Positions 43,067 to 51,920 are shown, counted from the stretch's first letter. The stretch is 64,000 nt of DNA from Flavobacteriaceae bacterium (GCA_027082925.1 JALWTD010000011.1:62001-126000), one strand, 5' to 3'. Notes: generated by a model from the sequence alone, not told the origin. Translations and numbers: made by a program.

Positions 43067-43258
43067 ATGAAAAAAGGAACAGTAAAATTTTTTAATGAAT
43101 CTAAGGGATTTGGATTTATTATTGATGCAGAATCAAACACAGATTATTTCGTACACATTTCAGGTTTAGTTGATGAAATTAAAGAAGGAGATGAGGTTGA
43201 GTTTGAATTAAAAGAAGGTAAAAAAGGGTTAAATGCGGTAAATGTAAGAGTAGCTTAA
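43067..43258 (+). CDS. Cold-shock domain protein (CspA family)
   Basis: 63 residues from MKKGTVKFFNESKGFGFI, the canonical cold-shock start. Both RNA-binding motifs are present: KGFGFI (RNP1) and YFVHISG (RNP2-like). It binds single-stranded RNA or DNA as a chaperone. An upstream in-frame ATG at 42974 would add 31 residues absent from the family and would place the promoter within the gene, so it is rejected. It ends 28 bases before a strong terminator. Confidence 0.95.
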   Translation: MKKGTVKFFNESKGFGFIIDAESNTDYFVHISGLVDEIKEGDEVEFELKEGKKGLNAVNVRVA

Positions 43259-43286
43259 TATTTATATTTTGACTTTTTAAGAAAAC

Positions 43287-43316
43287 AAAAGCCGGTTTAA
43301 TTAACCGGCTTTTTTA
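43287..43316. terminator. GC-rich bidirectional terminator after csp
   Basis: GCCGGTT (43291-43297) pairs with AACCGGC (43303-43309) around a five-base loop, with A residues before and T residues after. It ends the cold-shock transcript and probably the convergent gene too. Confidence 0.88.
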
Positions 43317-43715
43317 TTTTTTCAAAACACCTTTTTTGTTTAGTAAAGGAATCATACGTAAATAACGTTCTTTAATAGTTCCTTTTTCAAAAACAAATTT
43401 TTTATCGTACATCTGTTGTCCTTCAAAAAAAGAAACATTAAAAGAATTAGAAAGTTTTAGCACTTCTTCTTGTAACAATTCAACTTTGGCGTATGATTTT
43501 GCTGGGAGCTTGTCAATTTTATGGCGCATTACCGATGTTTTAGCCGAAGTATCTTTGTCAAATCCTTCAGAAACAATTAAAACCATTTCTAAATCGGTAT
43601 CTTTATTATTAATAATATATGCTACCCAATCATCACACTCATACTCGTTGTTATATTCTTTTACAACAGCGAGGTATACATGCTCAACCTTTGGAATAAA
43701 AATATCTTTTTTCAC
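43314..43715 (-). CDS. Conserved uncharacterised protein next to pheS
   Basis: 133 residues, soluble, with no signal peptide. The beginning FIPKVEHVYLAVVKEYNN and later MVLIVSEGFDKDTSAKTS, MRHKIDKLPAKSYAKVE and SFNVSFFEGQQMYDKKFVF suggest a mixed alpha/beta fold. I have the impression that relatives occur in Bacteroidota beside pheS, but no function is known to me. The only available start near the N-terminus is GTG at 43715, with an in-frame stop 12 bases upstream. It lies 21 bases after the pheS stop on the same strand and is likely co-transcribed. Confidence 0.75.
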   Translation of the reverse strand: MKKDIFIPKVEHVYLAVVKEYNNEYECDDWVAYIINNKDTDLEMVLIVSEGFDKDTSAKTSVMRHKIDKLPAKSYAKVELLQEEVLKLSNSFNVSFFEGQQMYDKKFVFEKGTIKERYLRMIPLLNKKGVLKK

Positions 43716-43736
43716 ACCTACAAACTAAGTTATTTT

Positions 43737-44756
43737 TTATAAAACAGACTTAAATTGCTCTAAAAAGCGTACGTCATTTTCATAAAACATTCTAATATCA
43801 GGTATTTGATATAACAACATTGCAATACGTTCAATACCCATACCAAATGCGTATCCAGAATATACTTCAGGATCTATATTTGCATTTCTTAACACGTTAG
43901 GGTCTACCATTCCACATCCCATAATTTCTAACCATCCTGTTCCTTTGGTAATTCGGTAATCTGTTTCTGTTTCCAATCCCCAATAAATATCAACTTCGGC
44001 GCTTGGTTCTGTAAAAGGAAAGTAAGAAGGTCGCAATCTAATTTTAGACTTTCCAAACATTTCTTTTGTAAAGTACAGCAGTGTTTGCTTTAAATCGGCA
44101 AAAGAAACATCGGTATCTATATACAGTCCTTCTACTTGGTGAAAAATACAATGTGCACGTGCAGAAATATCTTCGTTTCTAAAAACTCTTCCCGGAGAAA
44201 TAGTTCTAATAGGCGGTTTATGCGTTTCCATATAGCGCATTTGTACAGACGAAGTATGTGTACGCAGTAAGATATCTGGATTTTTTTCAATAAAAAAGGT
44301 GTCCTGCATATCTCTCGCCGGATGATATTCAGGTAAATTTAAAGCGGTAAAATTATGCCAATCGTCTTCAATTTCAGGACCTTCAGAAACGGTAAATCCA
44401 ATTCTAGAAAATACGTCTATAATTTTATTTCTAACTAAAGATATTGGATGTCTAGAACCCAACTCAATAGGTTCTGCAGGACGCGTTAAATCACCATACA
44501 TTCCTTTTTGCTCTTGAGCATTTTCTAGAGCCTCTTTTAATTCTTTAACTTTATTTTCAGCAGTATTTTTTAGCGTGTTTAAAGCTTGTCCAAAATCTTT
44601 TTTTAAATGATTTTCAACATTTTTAAACTCTGCAAACAATTCATTCAATACCCCTTTTTTACCAAGGTATTTAATTCTAAAAGCTTCTACTTCATCTTTC
44701 GTTGTAGCATTAAATGCTTTTACTTCCTCAATTAATTCTTTTGCTTTATCTAACAT
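43737..44756 (-). CDS. pheS: Phenylalanine--tRNA ligase alpha subunit
   Basis: 339 residues from the ATG at 44756 ([15 protein letters not shown]); a second ATG three codons upstream at 44765 is also possible. This class II synthetase subunit contains the N-terminal coiled coil that binds tRNA-Phe and the catalytic core. Motif 2 is seen in [20 protein letters not shown] with [10 protein letters not shown], and motif 3 in [14 protein letters not shown]. The beta subunit gene is not in the window, so pheS and pheT are unlinked, as is common in Bacteroidota. It is divergent from gdhA. Confidence 0.97.
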   Translation of the reverse strand: MLDKAKELIEEVKAFNATTKDEVEAFRIKYLGKKGVLNELFAEFKNVENHLKKDFGQALNTLKNTAENKVKELKEALENAQEQKGMYGDLTRPAEPIELGSRHPISLVRNKIIDVFSRIGFTVSEGPEIEDDWHNFTALNLPEYHPARDMQDTFFIEKNPDILLRTHTSSVQMRYMETHKPPIRTISPGRVFRNEDISARAHCIFHQVEGLYIDTDVSFADLKQTLLYFTKEMFGKSKIRLRPSYFPFTEPSAEVDIYWGLETETDYRITKGTGWLEIMGCGMVDPNVLRNANIDPEVYSGYAFGMGIERIAMLLYQIPDIRMFYENDVRFLEQFKSVL

Positions 44757-44853
44757 TTTCAACATAAAATTATGTTGGCAAATTTACACAAATTTATTTT
44801 GATGAAATAAATATTATTAAGTGAGATTTTAAGACTTTTTTTTAAATAAAAAG

Positions 44854-44940
44854 AGCGTTTATATAAGGACCTAAATAGGGGTGTAAACAGGTTGAACTAA
44901 AACGTTTTAGTTCACGAAAATAGTTGCGTAAATAAACGCT
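44854..44940. promoter_or_regulatory. Nested inverted repeats upstream of gdhA
   Basis: A perfect 22-bp palindrome, TGAACTAAAACG at its left half, occupies 44893-44914. It is enclosed by a second perfect inverted repeat, AGCGTTTAT (44854-44862) with ATAAACGCT (44932-44940). The inner palindrome ends 56 bases before the gdhA -7 box, which suits an activator or repressor site for a dimeric regulator. Its function is not known. Confidence 0.6.
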
Positions 44941-44970
44941 AAATTTTTAAAGTATTTTTTAAAAAATAAG

Positions 44971-44978
44971 TACCTTTG
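44971..44978 (+). promoter_or_regulatory. Putative -7 promoter box for gdhA
   Basis: TACCTTTG, an exact TAnnTTTG match, 42 bases before the gdhA ATG. Confidence 0.55.
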
Positions 44979-45020
44979 TATAGTAAATTTAAAAATATAC
45001 AAAATAACACATCGTAAATT

Positions 45021-46364
45021 ATGGAATCTAAAATAAAAGAGTTCATGAATTTGGTTAAAAAGAGAGACCAGCATGAACCAGAATTTTTACAAGCTGTACA
45101 AGAAGTAGCCGAAACAGTTATTCCTTATATCGCAAGTCAAAACATTTATAATGGTAAAAACATTTTACTAAGAATGGTAGAACCAGAGAGAGTTTTAATG
45201 TTTCGTGTTCCTTGGATTGATGACAATGGAGAAATTGTTGTAAATAGAGGGTACAGAATTGAAATGAACTCAGCAATTGGACCTTACAAAGGAGGTTTGC
45301 GTTTTCACCCTTCAGTAAACTTAAGTATTCTTAAATTTTTAGCTTTTGAACAAGTATTTAAAAATGCCTTAACTACATTACCTATGGGTGGTGGAAAAGG
45401 AGGTTCAGATTTTGATCCTAAAGGAAAGTCTGACGGTGAGATTATGCGTTTTTGTCAAAGTTTTATGAGTGAATTATTCCGTCATATTGGACCTAACACT
45501 GATGTTCCTGCGGGAGATATAGGTGTTGGAGGAAGAGAGATAGGATATTTATTTGGAATGTATAAAAAATTACGTAACGAGTTTACTGGTGTACTTACCG
45601 GTAAAGGTATGTCTTGGGGAGGTTCATTAATTCGTCCAGAAGCAACAGGTTACGGAGCCGTATATTTTGCACAAAATATGCTTGAAACAAAAAAAGATAC
45701 TATTGAAGGTAAAACAGTAGTAATTTCAGGTTCAGGAAATGTTGCACAATACGCTTGTGAAAAAGCAACACAACTTGGAGCTAAAGTAGTTACATTATCT
45801 GATTCATCAGGTTATATTTATGATGAAGATGGTATAGATGCTGAAAAATTAGCATTTGTAATGGAACTTAAAAATATAAAAAGAGGAAGAATTAGCGAAT
45901 ACGTGAAAAAATACCCATCGGCTAAATTCTTTGCAGGAGAAAAACCTTGGGGTATTGCTTGTGAAGCAGCAATGCCTTGTGCAACACAAAATGAATTAAA
46001 TGGAGATGACGCAAATACATTGTTGAAAAACGGATGTATTGTTGTTAGTGAAGGTGCAAATATGCCTTCTACTCCAGAAGCTATTGAAGCTTTTCATGCA
46101 GCTAAAATTTTATATGCACCAGGAAAAGCATCTAACGCAGGAGGTGTTGCAACATCTGGTTTAGAAATGTCTCAAAACTCTTTACGTATTAATTGGACTC
46201 GTGAAGAAGTTGACGAAAGGCTTAAGAAAATTATGAGCGACATTCATGATTCTTGTATCAAATATGGTAGACAAGATGATGGATATATTGATTATGTTAG
46301 AGGAGCTAACATTTCAGGATTTGTTAAGGTTGCTGATGCAATGTTAGCACAAGGAGTTGTTTAA
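45021..46364 (+). CDS. gdhA: Glutamate dehydrogenase (NADP-specific type)
   Basis: 447 residues, hexameric GDH of the roughly 450-residue class. It makes glutamate from 2-oxoglutarate and ammonia. GPYKGGLRFHPSVN holds the substrate-binding Lys, PMGGGKGGSDFDPKGKS the catalytic Lys, and VVISGSGNVAQYACEKA the dinucleotide-binding fold. The residue pattern after the second dinucleotide strand (LSDSSGYIYD) lacks the acidic residue of strict NAD enzymes and fits NADP preference. Nested inverted repeats lie upstream, and glutaminase is encoded 19 kb away. Confidence 0.96.
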   Translation: MESKIKEFMNLVKKRDQHEPEFLQAVQEVAETVIPYIASQNIYNGKNILLRMVEPERVLMFRVPWIDDNGEIVVNRGYRIEMNSAIGPYKGGLRFHPSVNLSILKFLAFEQVFKNALTTLPMGGGKGGSDFDPKGKSDGEIMRFCQSFMSELFRHIGPNTDVPAGDIGVGGREIGYLFGMYKKLRNEFTGVLTGKGMSWGGSLIRPEATGYGAVYFAQNMLETKKDTIEGKTVVISGSGNVAQYACEKATQLGAKVVTLSDSSGYIYDEDGIDAEKLAFVMELKNIKRGRISEYVKKYPSAKFFAGEKPWGIACEAAMPCATQNELNGDDANTLLKNGCIVVSEGANMPSTPEAIEAFHAAKILYAPGKASNAGGVATSGLEMSQNSLRINWTREEVDERLKKIMSDIHDSCIKYGRQDDGYIDYVRGANISGFVKVADAMLAQGVV

Positions 46365-46381
46365 TATTGTTCTTTATAAAT

Positions 46382-46423
46382 AAAAAAGTCTCGAGAAAGG
46401 TTATTTTTTCGAGGCTTTTTTTT
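46382..46423. terminator. Terminator after gdhA
   Basis: AAAAAAGTCTCGA (46382-46394) pairs with TCGAGGCTTTTTT with one wobble, around a 14-base loop, then a T-run. Also usable in reverse by the convergent gene. Confidence 0.82.
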
Positions 46424-46428
46424 GAATG

Positions 46429-47556
46429 CTAAATAATACTTGCTCCAATCCAAGAGCCTATAACATACGTTATTGCTCCGGCAGTTAAGCCAAAAAACAC
46501 CTGTCTAAACCCTGAATAAAAAACATTTTTACCGGTAAAAAGCGTTATGGCTGCACCTATTATGAATAATCCAAAAAAACTAGAAATGGCGCTTAAGTAA
46601 AATGCCATTTTTCCGGAAGTAAAAAAATAGGGTAGTAAAGGAATAATTGCTCCAATAGCAAATAGAAAGAATGAAACAAAGGCAGCTTCCCAAGGAGACC
46701 CACCCAGTTCGTCTTTATCTATTCCTAACTCTTCTGTTATAAGAGCTTCTAAAGCTGTTTTTTTGTTTTCAAAAATTTTATCAGCTAATTTTTTAGCATT
46801 TTCCTCGTCAATTCCTTTTGCTTGATATAGTAAAATAAGCTCCTTTTTTTCTTCTTCAGGAGATGCCTCTAATTCTTCTTCTTCTATAGCAATTTGATAC
46901 TCGTGTAATTCTCTCGAGCTTTGTACAGAAAGCCACTCACCCAAAGCCATAGATATAGCACCAGCTAATAGTCCGGCAGTACCCGTTAAAACAACAGTGG
47001 TATTAGAAACAGCTGCACCAACTACTCCCATAACCAAACTCATATTTGAAACCAACCCATCATTAGCTCCCATAACAGCAGCCCGTAAAGCATTTCCTCC
47101 AACAGATTTGTGTTTTCCTTCAAAACGAGCTAAAATACTACTAGGCATATTTACCTTTTCACTATCTCTAACGGCTTCAATTATTTTTAAGTGATTGTGC
47201 TCAAATCCAGTAAGCTTTTCGCCTTTTTGTAATTTAGATTTAACCGCACTTTTACCAACTTGAGCTTCTACATTAGCCAAACTATTAATAATACTATCGT
47301 ACCCAAAAACTTTCCCTAGTTTTAACTGTATTTTAGCTCTAGTACTAGGTGTTGCCATTTTAAAATTGGGTATAATTTCTTGTATATTTTTAAGAACCCG
47401 GTTTGCATGTCCCCATTCAATTTTAGCGAGAGCCTTTAATACTTTTTTTAAACTTTCATCATCTTGTATTTGTGCAATACTATCGTATAAATATGCTGTA
47501 TCTACTTCTATTTGCAATTGCTTTTTTAGTGAATTTAAACTAGCTGATTTTGGCAT
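46429..47556 (-). CDS. Ferritin-like/VIT1 fusion: putative membrane iron or manganese transporter
   Basis: 375 residues. The N-terminal part (about 1-140) is a four-helix ferritin-like domain with EVDTAYLYD, EWGHA (ExxH) and EHNHL (ExxH), the ligands of a diiron centre. The C-terminal part (about 155-375) is a VIT1/CCC1-type transporter with five helices: ALRAAVMGANDGLVSNMSLVMG, GAISMALGEWLSVQSS, an acidic cytosolic loop rich in Glu, and SPWEAAFVSFFLFAIGAIIPL. The arrangement matches the membrane-bound ferritin (MbfA-like) group that exports iron under oxidative or iron excess. Metal identity is inferred. It is a single gene that ends at the gdhA terminator. Confidence 0.88.
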   Translation of the reverse strand: MPKSASLNSLKKQLQIEVDTAYLYDSIAQIQDDESLKKVLKALAKIEWGHANRVLKNIQEIIPNFKMATPSTRAKIQLKLGKVFGYDSIINSLANVEAQVGKSAVKSKLQKGEKLTGFEHNHLKIIEAVRDSEKVNMPSSILARFEGKHKSVGGNALRAAVMGANDGLVSNMSLVMGVVGAAVSNTTVVLTGTAGLLAGAISMALGEWLSVQSSRELHEYQIAIEEEELEASPEEEKKELILLYQAKGIDEENAKKLADKIFENKKTALEALITEELGIDKDELGGSPWEAAFVSFFLFAIGAIIPLLPYFFTSGKMAFYLSAISSFFGLFIIGAAITLFTGKNVFYSGFRQVFFGLTAGAITYVIGSWIGASII

Positions 47557-47650
47557 AGAGTCTGTATTTTAATTAAATAAAAGGGTAGTATCACAAAGTT
47601 AATGAAAAATGAGTTGCGATTTATATTTTTTAAATAAATGGGCTGAATAA

Positions 47651-47666
47651 TACTTTTGTACTTTTG
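47651..47666 (+). promoter_or_regulatory. Tandem -7 boxes upstream of dinB
   Basis: TACTTTTG occurs twice with no gap (47651-47658 and 47659-47666), giving two overlapping promoter positions. The second ends four bases before the ATG at 47671, so transcription from it would be leaderless or nearly so. Confidence 0.5.
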
Positions 47667-47670
47667 ATTT

Positions 47671-48762
47671 ATGAGCTCACAGTTACCTATTCGAAAAATA
47701 ATTCATATAGATATGGATGCCTTTTATGCATCGGTAGAGCAGCTTGATAATCCGGAGTTGAAAGGAAAACCTATTGCTGTGGGCGGAGGAAGTAAACGGG
47801 GAGTAGTTGCTGCGGCTAGTTATGAAGCTCGAAAATACGGTGTTTATTCTGCAATGAGCGGTGCTTTGGCTAAAAAAAAGTGTCCACACCTTATTTTTGT
47901 GAAACCTAGATTTAAAAGGTACAAGCAAATATCTAAACAAATTCACGCAATATTTTTTGATTATACCAACTTGGTTGAACCACTTTCTTTAGATGAAGCT
48001 TATTTAGATGTTTCTGAAAATAAAAAAGGAAACCCTTCTGCAAGTTTAATAGCTCAGGAAATACGGCAACGAATTTTTGACAATCTTCAACTAACTGCTT
48101 CTGCCGGAATATCTATTAATAAATTTTTAGCAAAAGTAGCTTCAGACATCAATAAACCTAATGGGCAAAAAACAATTCCGCCGGAAGAGGTTATCTCTTT
48201 TTTAGAGCGTTTACCTATCGAGAAATTTTATGGTGTTGGAAAAGTAACTGCTGCAAAAATGTATAAACTAGGTATTTTTAACGGAAAACAATTGAAAGAA
48301 AAAGAGTTGGCATTTTTACAAAATCACTTTAAAAGCTCGGGAGAATATTATTACAATATTGTTAGAGGAATTCACCATAGCAGCGTAAAACCAAATCGTA
48401 TTAGAAAATCTGTGGCTACAGAACACACTTTTATAAGCAACTTAACTTCTGAAATTTTTATGCTTCAAAAATTAGAGACAATTTCAGAAGAAATAGAGCA
48501 ACGGCTTACACGCTCTAAAGTATCAGGAAAAACAATTACTTTAAAAATTAAGTACAGCGATTTTAAATTACAAACACGAAGTAAAACGCTTCCGTACTTT
48601 GTAAAAAGCAAAACAATTATTTTTGAAACGGTTAAAGAATTGTTATTTCAGGAAAAAATAATAAATTCGGTTCGCTTACTGGGAATTTCGGTAACCAATT
48701 TAAATACCCTTTCTAAAAAGAAAGAAAAACCTATTCTTGTACAATTAAAATTAGCGTTTTAA
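47671..48762 (+). CDS. dinB: DNA polymerase IV (translesion polymerase, Y family)
   Basis: 363 residues. The catalytic aspartate is in IIHIDMDAFYASVEQ, followed by AVGGGSKRGVVAAASYEARKYG, and the second catalytic motif is EPLSLDEAYLDV. The helix-hairpin-helix thumb (FYGVGKVTAAKMYKLGI) and the little-finger domain complete it. It performs error-prone bypass synthesis and is normally SOS induced; I see no obvious LexA-type operator. It ends three bases before the convergent dehydrogenase gene, with no space for a terminator. Confidence 0.96.
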   Translation: MSSQLPIRKIIHIDMDAFYASVEQLDNPELKGKPIAVGGGSKRGVVAAASYEARKYGVYSAMSGALAKKKCPHLIFVKPRFKRYKQISKQIHAIFFDYTNLVEPLSLDEAYLDVSENKKGNPSASLIAQEIRQRIFDNLQLTASAGISINKFLAKVASDINKPNGQKTIPPEEVISFLERLPIEKFYGVGKVTAAKMYKLGIFNGKQLKEKELAFLQNHFKSSGEYYYNIVRGIHHSSVKPNRIRKSVATEHTFISNLTSEIFMLQKLETISEEIEQRLTRSKVSGKTITLKIKYSDFKLQTRSKTLPYFVKSKTIIFETVKELLFQEKIINSVRLLGISVTNLNTLSKKKEKPILVQLKLAF

Positions 48763-48765
48763 TCA

Positions 48766-49899
48766 CTAAAATTCTTCTTTTAAATATAGCACATTTCTAT
48801 CTTTTAAATAATCAAAAATATAGTTAAAACACAACGGGTATTTACCTACTAATTCAGGAGGGAAAACACCTCTTTCTTTAAAAAGACCATCTAGAAACAT
48901 ATTTGCTGCAGCTGTAGCTGTATATCCTGTTGTTCTGGCCATAGATGAAGTTTGTGTTTTTTTGCAGTATTCATCATGTAAGTGATATACAATTGTTTTG
49001 TGTTCACCTTCAGTATTTTCACCTTTTAAAGTAATTCGCATAACTGTAATTTCTTTGTCTGTATCATTTAATTTCCATTCGTCAAATAGTATTTTTGAAG
49101 TGAATTCTAGAGGAGAAACAAGAGAATTACCAATTGCTATTTTTTCAGTGTTAAAAAACCCACTTTCTTTTAAAACTTTTACATACGTTACATGTCCGGG
49201 ATAGCGAAGCGTTTTTTCTTTCATATTTTGAATATGGGGCATGGTGTAAATTATAGATCTTAACCCATCTGAATTAAAAGCTTCTAAAGTACCTATATTT
49301 TTAAATTCTATAAGTTCAACATCGGTTAAAGCTTCTTTTACAACAACATTTCCGTTTTCTACATAGCGTGCAGGGCGTGTATATTCTTCAATAACATCAA
49401 CAGGCGAAAAAGGTGCTTTGTAGTTAAAAGGCCACTTTTTTAATTTAGGTAAACCACCTACCAAGCATTCAAAATGGGTAAGATTTAATAACTCGTTGTA
49501 GTATCCTAAAATAAAATTACCAACACCGGGAGCTACTCCGCAATCTACAATTGCGGTGACATTTTTTTGTTTTGCTAGGACATCAAGTTCCAATGCGTTT
49601 TCAGGAAAAAAAGAAATATCAACTACATTTTTTTTAGCTTCAATGATTGATTTTAAAGTTTCAAAACCTAAAAAACCAGGTACGGCACAAATAACTAAAT
49701 CGAACGGTTTTATGATTTTTTGAAGCTCCTTTTTATGTGTTACGTCTAGTTGTATTACAGTTAGTTTTTCGCATTTTTTTATAGCTTTTTGTAGGGCTTT
49801 TTCGCTGTAGTCAGTAATGGTAACAGTATGATTTTTTGTCATATCAATAGCTATTGTGCTACCTACCATACCAGCACCTAAAACAATAATATTGCTCAT
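48766..49899 (-). CDS. Saccharopine dehydrogenase family oxidoreductase
   Basis: 377 residues. The Rossmann start IIVLGAGMVGSTIAIDM and SIIEAKKNVVDISFFPENAL are typical of saccharopine reductase/dehydrogenase relatives, as are VDCGVAPGVGNFILGYY and the substrate-domain stretch PFSPVDVIEEYTRPARYVENG. MARTTGYTATAAANMFLDG is the C-terminal nucleotide-contacting signature. The real substrate could be saccharopine (lysine metabolism) or another amino-acid adduct; sequence alone cannot decide. It is the last gene of a minus-strand stretch beginning at 50981, after a 143-base gap. Confidence 0.85.
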   Translation of the reverse strand: MSNIIVLGAGMVGSTIAIDMTKNHTVTITDYSEKALQKAIKKCEKLTVIQLDVTHKKELQKIIKPFDLVICAVPGFLGFETLKSIIEAKKNVVDISFFPENALELDVLAKQKNVTAIVDCGVAPGVGNFILGYYNELLNLTHFECLVGGLPKLKKWPFNYKAPFSPVDVIEEYTRPARYVENGNVVVKEALTDVELIEFKNIGTLEAFNSDGLRSIIYTMPHIQNMKEKTLRYPGHVTYVKVLKESGFFNTEKIAIGNSLVSPLEFTSKILFDEWKLNDTDKEITVMRITLKGENTEGEHKTIVYHLHDEYCKKTQTSSMARTTGYTATAAANMFLDGLFKERGVFPPELVGKYPLCFNYIFDYLKDRNVLYLKEEF

Positions 49900-50042
49900 A
49901 ATTTTAAATTTAGAGAAAGAAAATAATTAGAATGTGTAATGTATAAACGAGGAAGTTATCTATAATCCCGGAATAAAAATCCAAGGCATTTCAAAAAGTT
50001 GCTTTATACAATTCATAGGTTAAACTTACAATTTATTTTGTT

Positions 50043-50981
50043 TTAGAGCGCATTTTTGTAAAATTTTCCTTGCCAAATATCTTTTTCAGCTAATTTTTTA
50101 TCGATTTTAGCAACAATCTCAAAGTTTTTTAAATTTCCCCATTTAGGAGCAATTAATAATTCTTTAGGAGTTTCACTAATAAACCGCTCTATAATAATAG
50201 AAGGGCGTAAATAACCTATAAAGTCTGTTATAAAATCAATATAACCTTCCGAGGTGAATAAATTAAAATAGTTAGGATTTCTTTTATACTGCACCGCCAT
50301 AATAGAGTGTTTTACAATTTGTAAGTGGTGCAGTTTTAAGGTGTGTATAGGAAGTTTTGATATTACTGTAGCGTGATTTAGAAGTGCTTTTTTTGTTTCA
50401 CCCGGTAAGCCAATTATTAAATGTGCACCTATATGAAATCCTTTATTTTCACACTTTTTAATAATTTTTTTAGAGTCTTCAAAAGTATGGCATCTATTTA
50501 CTTTTTCTAGAGTTTTATTTAAGGTACTTTCAATTCCAAATTCAAGAGAGATAAAATATTTTTTAGCCAAATCAGCTAAATAATCAATAACCTCATCAGA
50601 CACGCAATCGGGTCTAGTACCAATAACCAATCCAACAACGTTTGGGACACTTAAAGCCTCTTCGTACATTTTTTTTAGAGAATTTAAATCGGAATAGGTA
50701 TTTGTATATGCTTGAAAGTATGCCAAGTATTTTTTTGATTTATGCTTTTTTGAAAAAAAAGAAATACCTTGTTGTAATTGCTGTTGTATACTTTTTGAAG
50801 GTTTGCAATATTCAGGATTAAAAGTACTATTATTACAATAGGTGCAACCACCATATCCTTTAGAACCATCTCTGTTTGGACAAGAAAAACCAATATCTAA
50901 CGATATTTTTTGAACTCTCTCACCAAATGTTTGTTTGATAAAAGAAGAGTAATCTAAATACCGTTTTCCTGTAATACGCAT
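50043..50981 (-). CDS. Radical SAM protein, YhcC family (TIGR01212-like)
   Basis: 312 residues. The three [4Fe-4S] cysteines are in CPNRDGSKGYGGCTYCNN, with the wide spacing characteristic of the YhcC/Elp3-like subgroup. LVIGTRPDCVS, SLEFGIESTLNKTLEKVNR and GAHLIIGLPGET continue the partial TIM barrel, and LKLHHLQIVKH is family-specific. The substrate is not established. It carries no TRAM domain, so it is not a standard MiaB-type enzyme. It stands in a minus-strand position with no close partner; the divergent gene at 51047 is 65 bases away. Confidence 0.88.
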   Translation of the reverse strand: MRITGKRYLDYSSFIKQTFGERVQKISLDIGFSCPNRDGSKGYGGCTYCNNSTFNPEYCKPSKSIQQQLQQGISFFSKKHKSKKYLAYFQAYTNTYSDLNSLKKMYEEALSVPNVVGLVIGTRPDCVSDEVIDYLADLAKKYFISLEFGIESTLNKTLEKVNRCHTFEDSKKIIKKCENKGFHIGAHLIIGLPGETKKALLNHATVISKLPIHTLKLHHLQIVKHSIMAVQYKRNPNYFNLFTSEGYIDFITDFIGYLRPSIIIERFISETPKELLIAPKWGNLKNFEIVAKIDKKLAEKDIWQGKFYKNAL

Positions 50982-51046
50982 ATTAAAAATATATAATGCA
51001 AAACTATTAAAAGAATATATATTTAGTTACTTTCATACCTACAATT

Positions 51047-51502
51047 ATGAAAAATAAAAATAGCATTAAGAAGGAGTTGTTAGCGGCGTGTTTAAAATTT
51101 ATAGAAACTCGTAAACAAACATTGTTAATGTCGTTAAACTCTATAAAAAAGGATTTACATTCAGAAACAAAGAGCTCTGCAGGAGACAAGCATGAGACAG
51201 GAAGAGCTATGCTGCAATTAGAAATGGAAAAAATAGGAAAACAACTTCTAGAAGTTCAAAAAATGGAAGAGGTTATTGAAAAAATAACAATAGATAAAAC
51301 AACTAATATTGTTTGTTTAGGAAGCATTGTAATCACCAACAAGCAAAATTATTTTCTAGCAATAAGTGCAGGAGAAGTAATTATAAACGAAAATACATAT
51401 TATGCTATTTCTCCCCAAACACCTATAGGTAAAGAGTTATTAGGAAGTAAAAAAAATGACATTATTAAATTTAACAATGCAACAATTACTGCAGTTTTAT
51501 AA
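51047..51502 (+). CDS. GreA/GreB-like protein
   Basis: 151 residues. The N-terminal half is helical and charged (KELLAACLKFIETRKQ through LEMEKIGKQLLEVQKMEEV), like the Gre antiparallel coiled coil. The tip has an acidic loop (SSAGDKHETGRAM). The C-terminal half fits the FKBP-like Gre domain, ending ISPQTPIGKELLGSKKNDII, similar to the SPIxxALLGKxxGD signature of transcript-cleavage factors. Such proteins bind the RNA polymerase secondary channel. In databases Bacteroidota relatives are sometimes labelled 3-oxoacyl-ACP synthase, which this sequence does not support. It may be a Gre paralogue rather than GreA itself. Confidence 0.68.
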   Translation: MKNKNSIKKELLAACLKFIETRKQTLLMSLNSIKKDLHSETKSSAGDKHETGRAMLQLEMEKIGKQLLEVQKMEEVIEKITIDKTTNIVCLGSIVITNKQNYFLAISAGEVIINENTYYAISPQTPIGKELLGSKKNDIIKFNNATITAVL

Positions 51503-51537
51503 AAAAAAGCACACTTTTATTTAAGTGTGCCTTCTTT
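51501..51537. terminator. Terminator between convergent genes
   Basis: GCACACTT (51509-51516) pairs with AAGTGTGC (51523-51530). The eight A residues before it form a T-run for minus-strand transcription, while the plus-strand U tract is weaker. Confidence 0.78.
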
Positions 51538-51548
51538 ATTGTTATTTT

Positions 51549-51920
51549 TTAGAACAGTATTTTAAATTTACTCCAATTGTCGTAAATTAATACAGCGTTA
51601 ATTAGTGTTACCACTGCTGCAGGACCAATGCTTGCAGGTGCTAAAAATAAGTGAAATAAAGCCATATTTAGAGAAACGGGAGCTAATATTATTAATGCAA
51701 AAGGTGTCCATTTGTTTACCAATAGTAAAAGTCCGGCAACAATTTCAGTAATTCCTACAAGTTTTAATAAATAACCCGACTTTACCATTGCGCCCATAAG
51801 AGCCATTGCGCCTTCAGGTAATTCCATAGATGGCATAAAACCAAAAAATTTGTTAGCGCCAAAAACAACCAAAATAAGTCCTAGGAAAATACGAAGTATC
51901 ATTGTTAATTTTGAATTCAT
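51549..51920 (-). CDS. DoxX family membrane protein
   Basis: 123 residues with four membrane helices. The first is ILRIFLGLILVVFGANKFFGF, the FxxxK-containing DoxX hallmark; LLKLVGITEIVAGLLLLVNKW and LIILAPVSLNMALFHLFL follow. DoxX proteins are poorly defined; in other bacteria some join membrane-associated oxidoreductase complexes. The gene is alone on its strand, between the GreA-like gene and thioredoxin. It differs from the other DoxX-like protein in the window (17371) in sequence and helix layout. Confidence 0.85.
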   Translation of the reverse strand: MNSKLTMILRIFLGLILVVFGANKFFGFMPSMELPEGAMALMGAMVKSGYLLKLVGITEIVAGLLLLVNKWTPFALIILAPVSLNMALFHLFLAPASIGPAAVVTLINAVLIYDNWSKFKILF

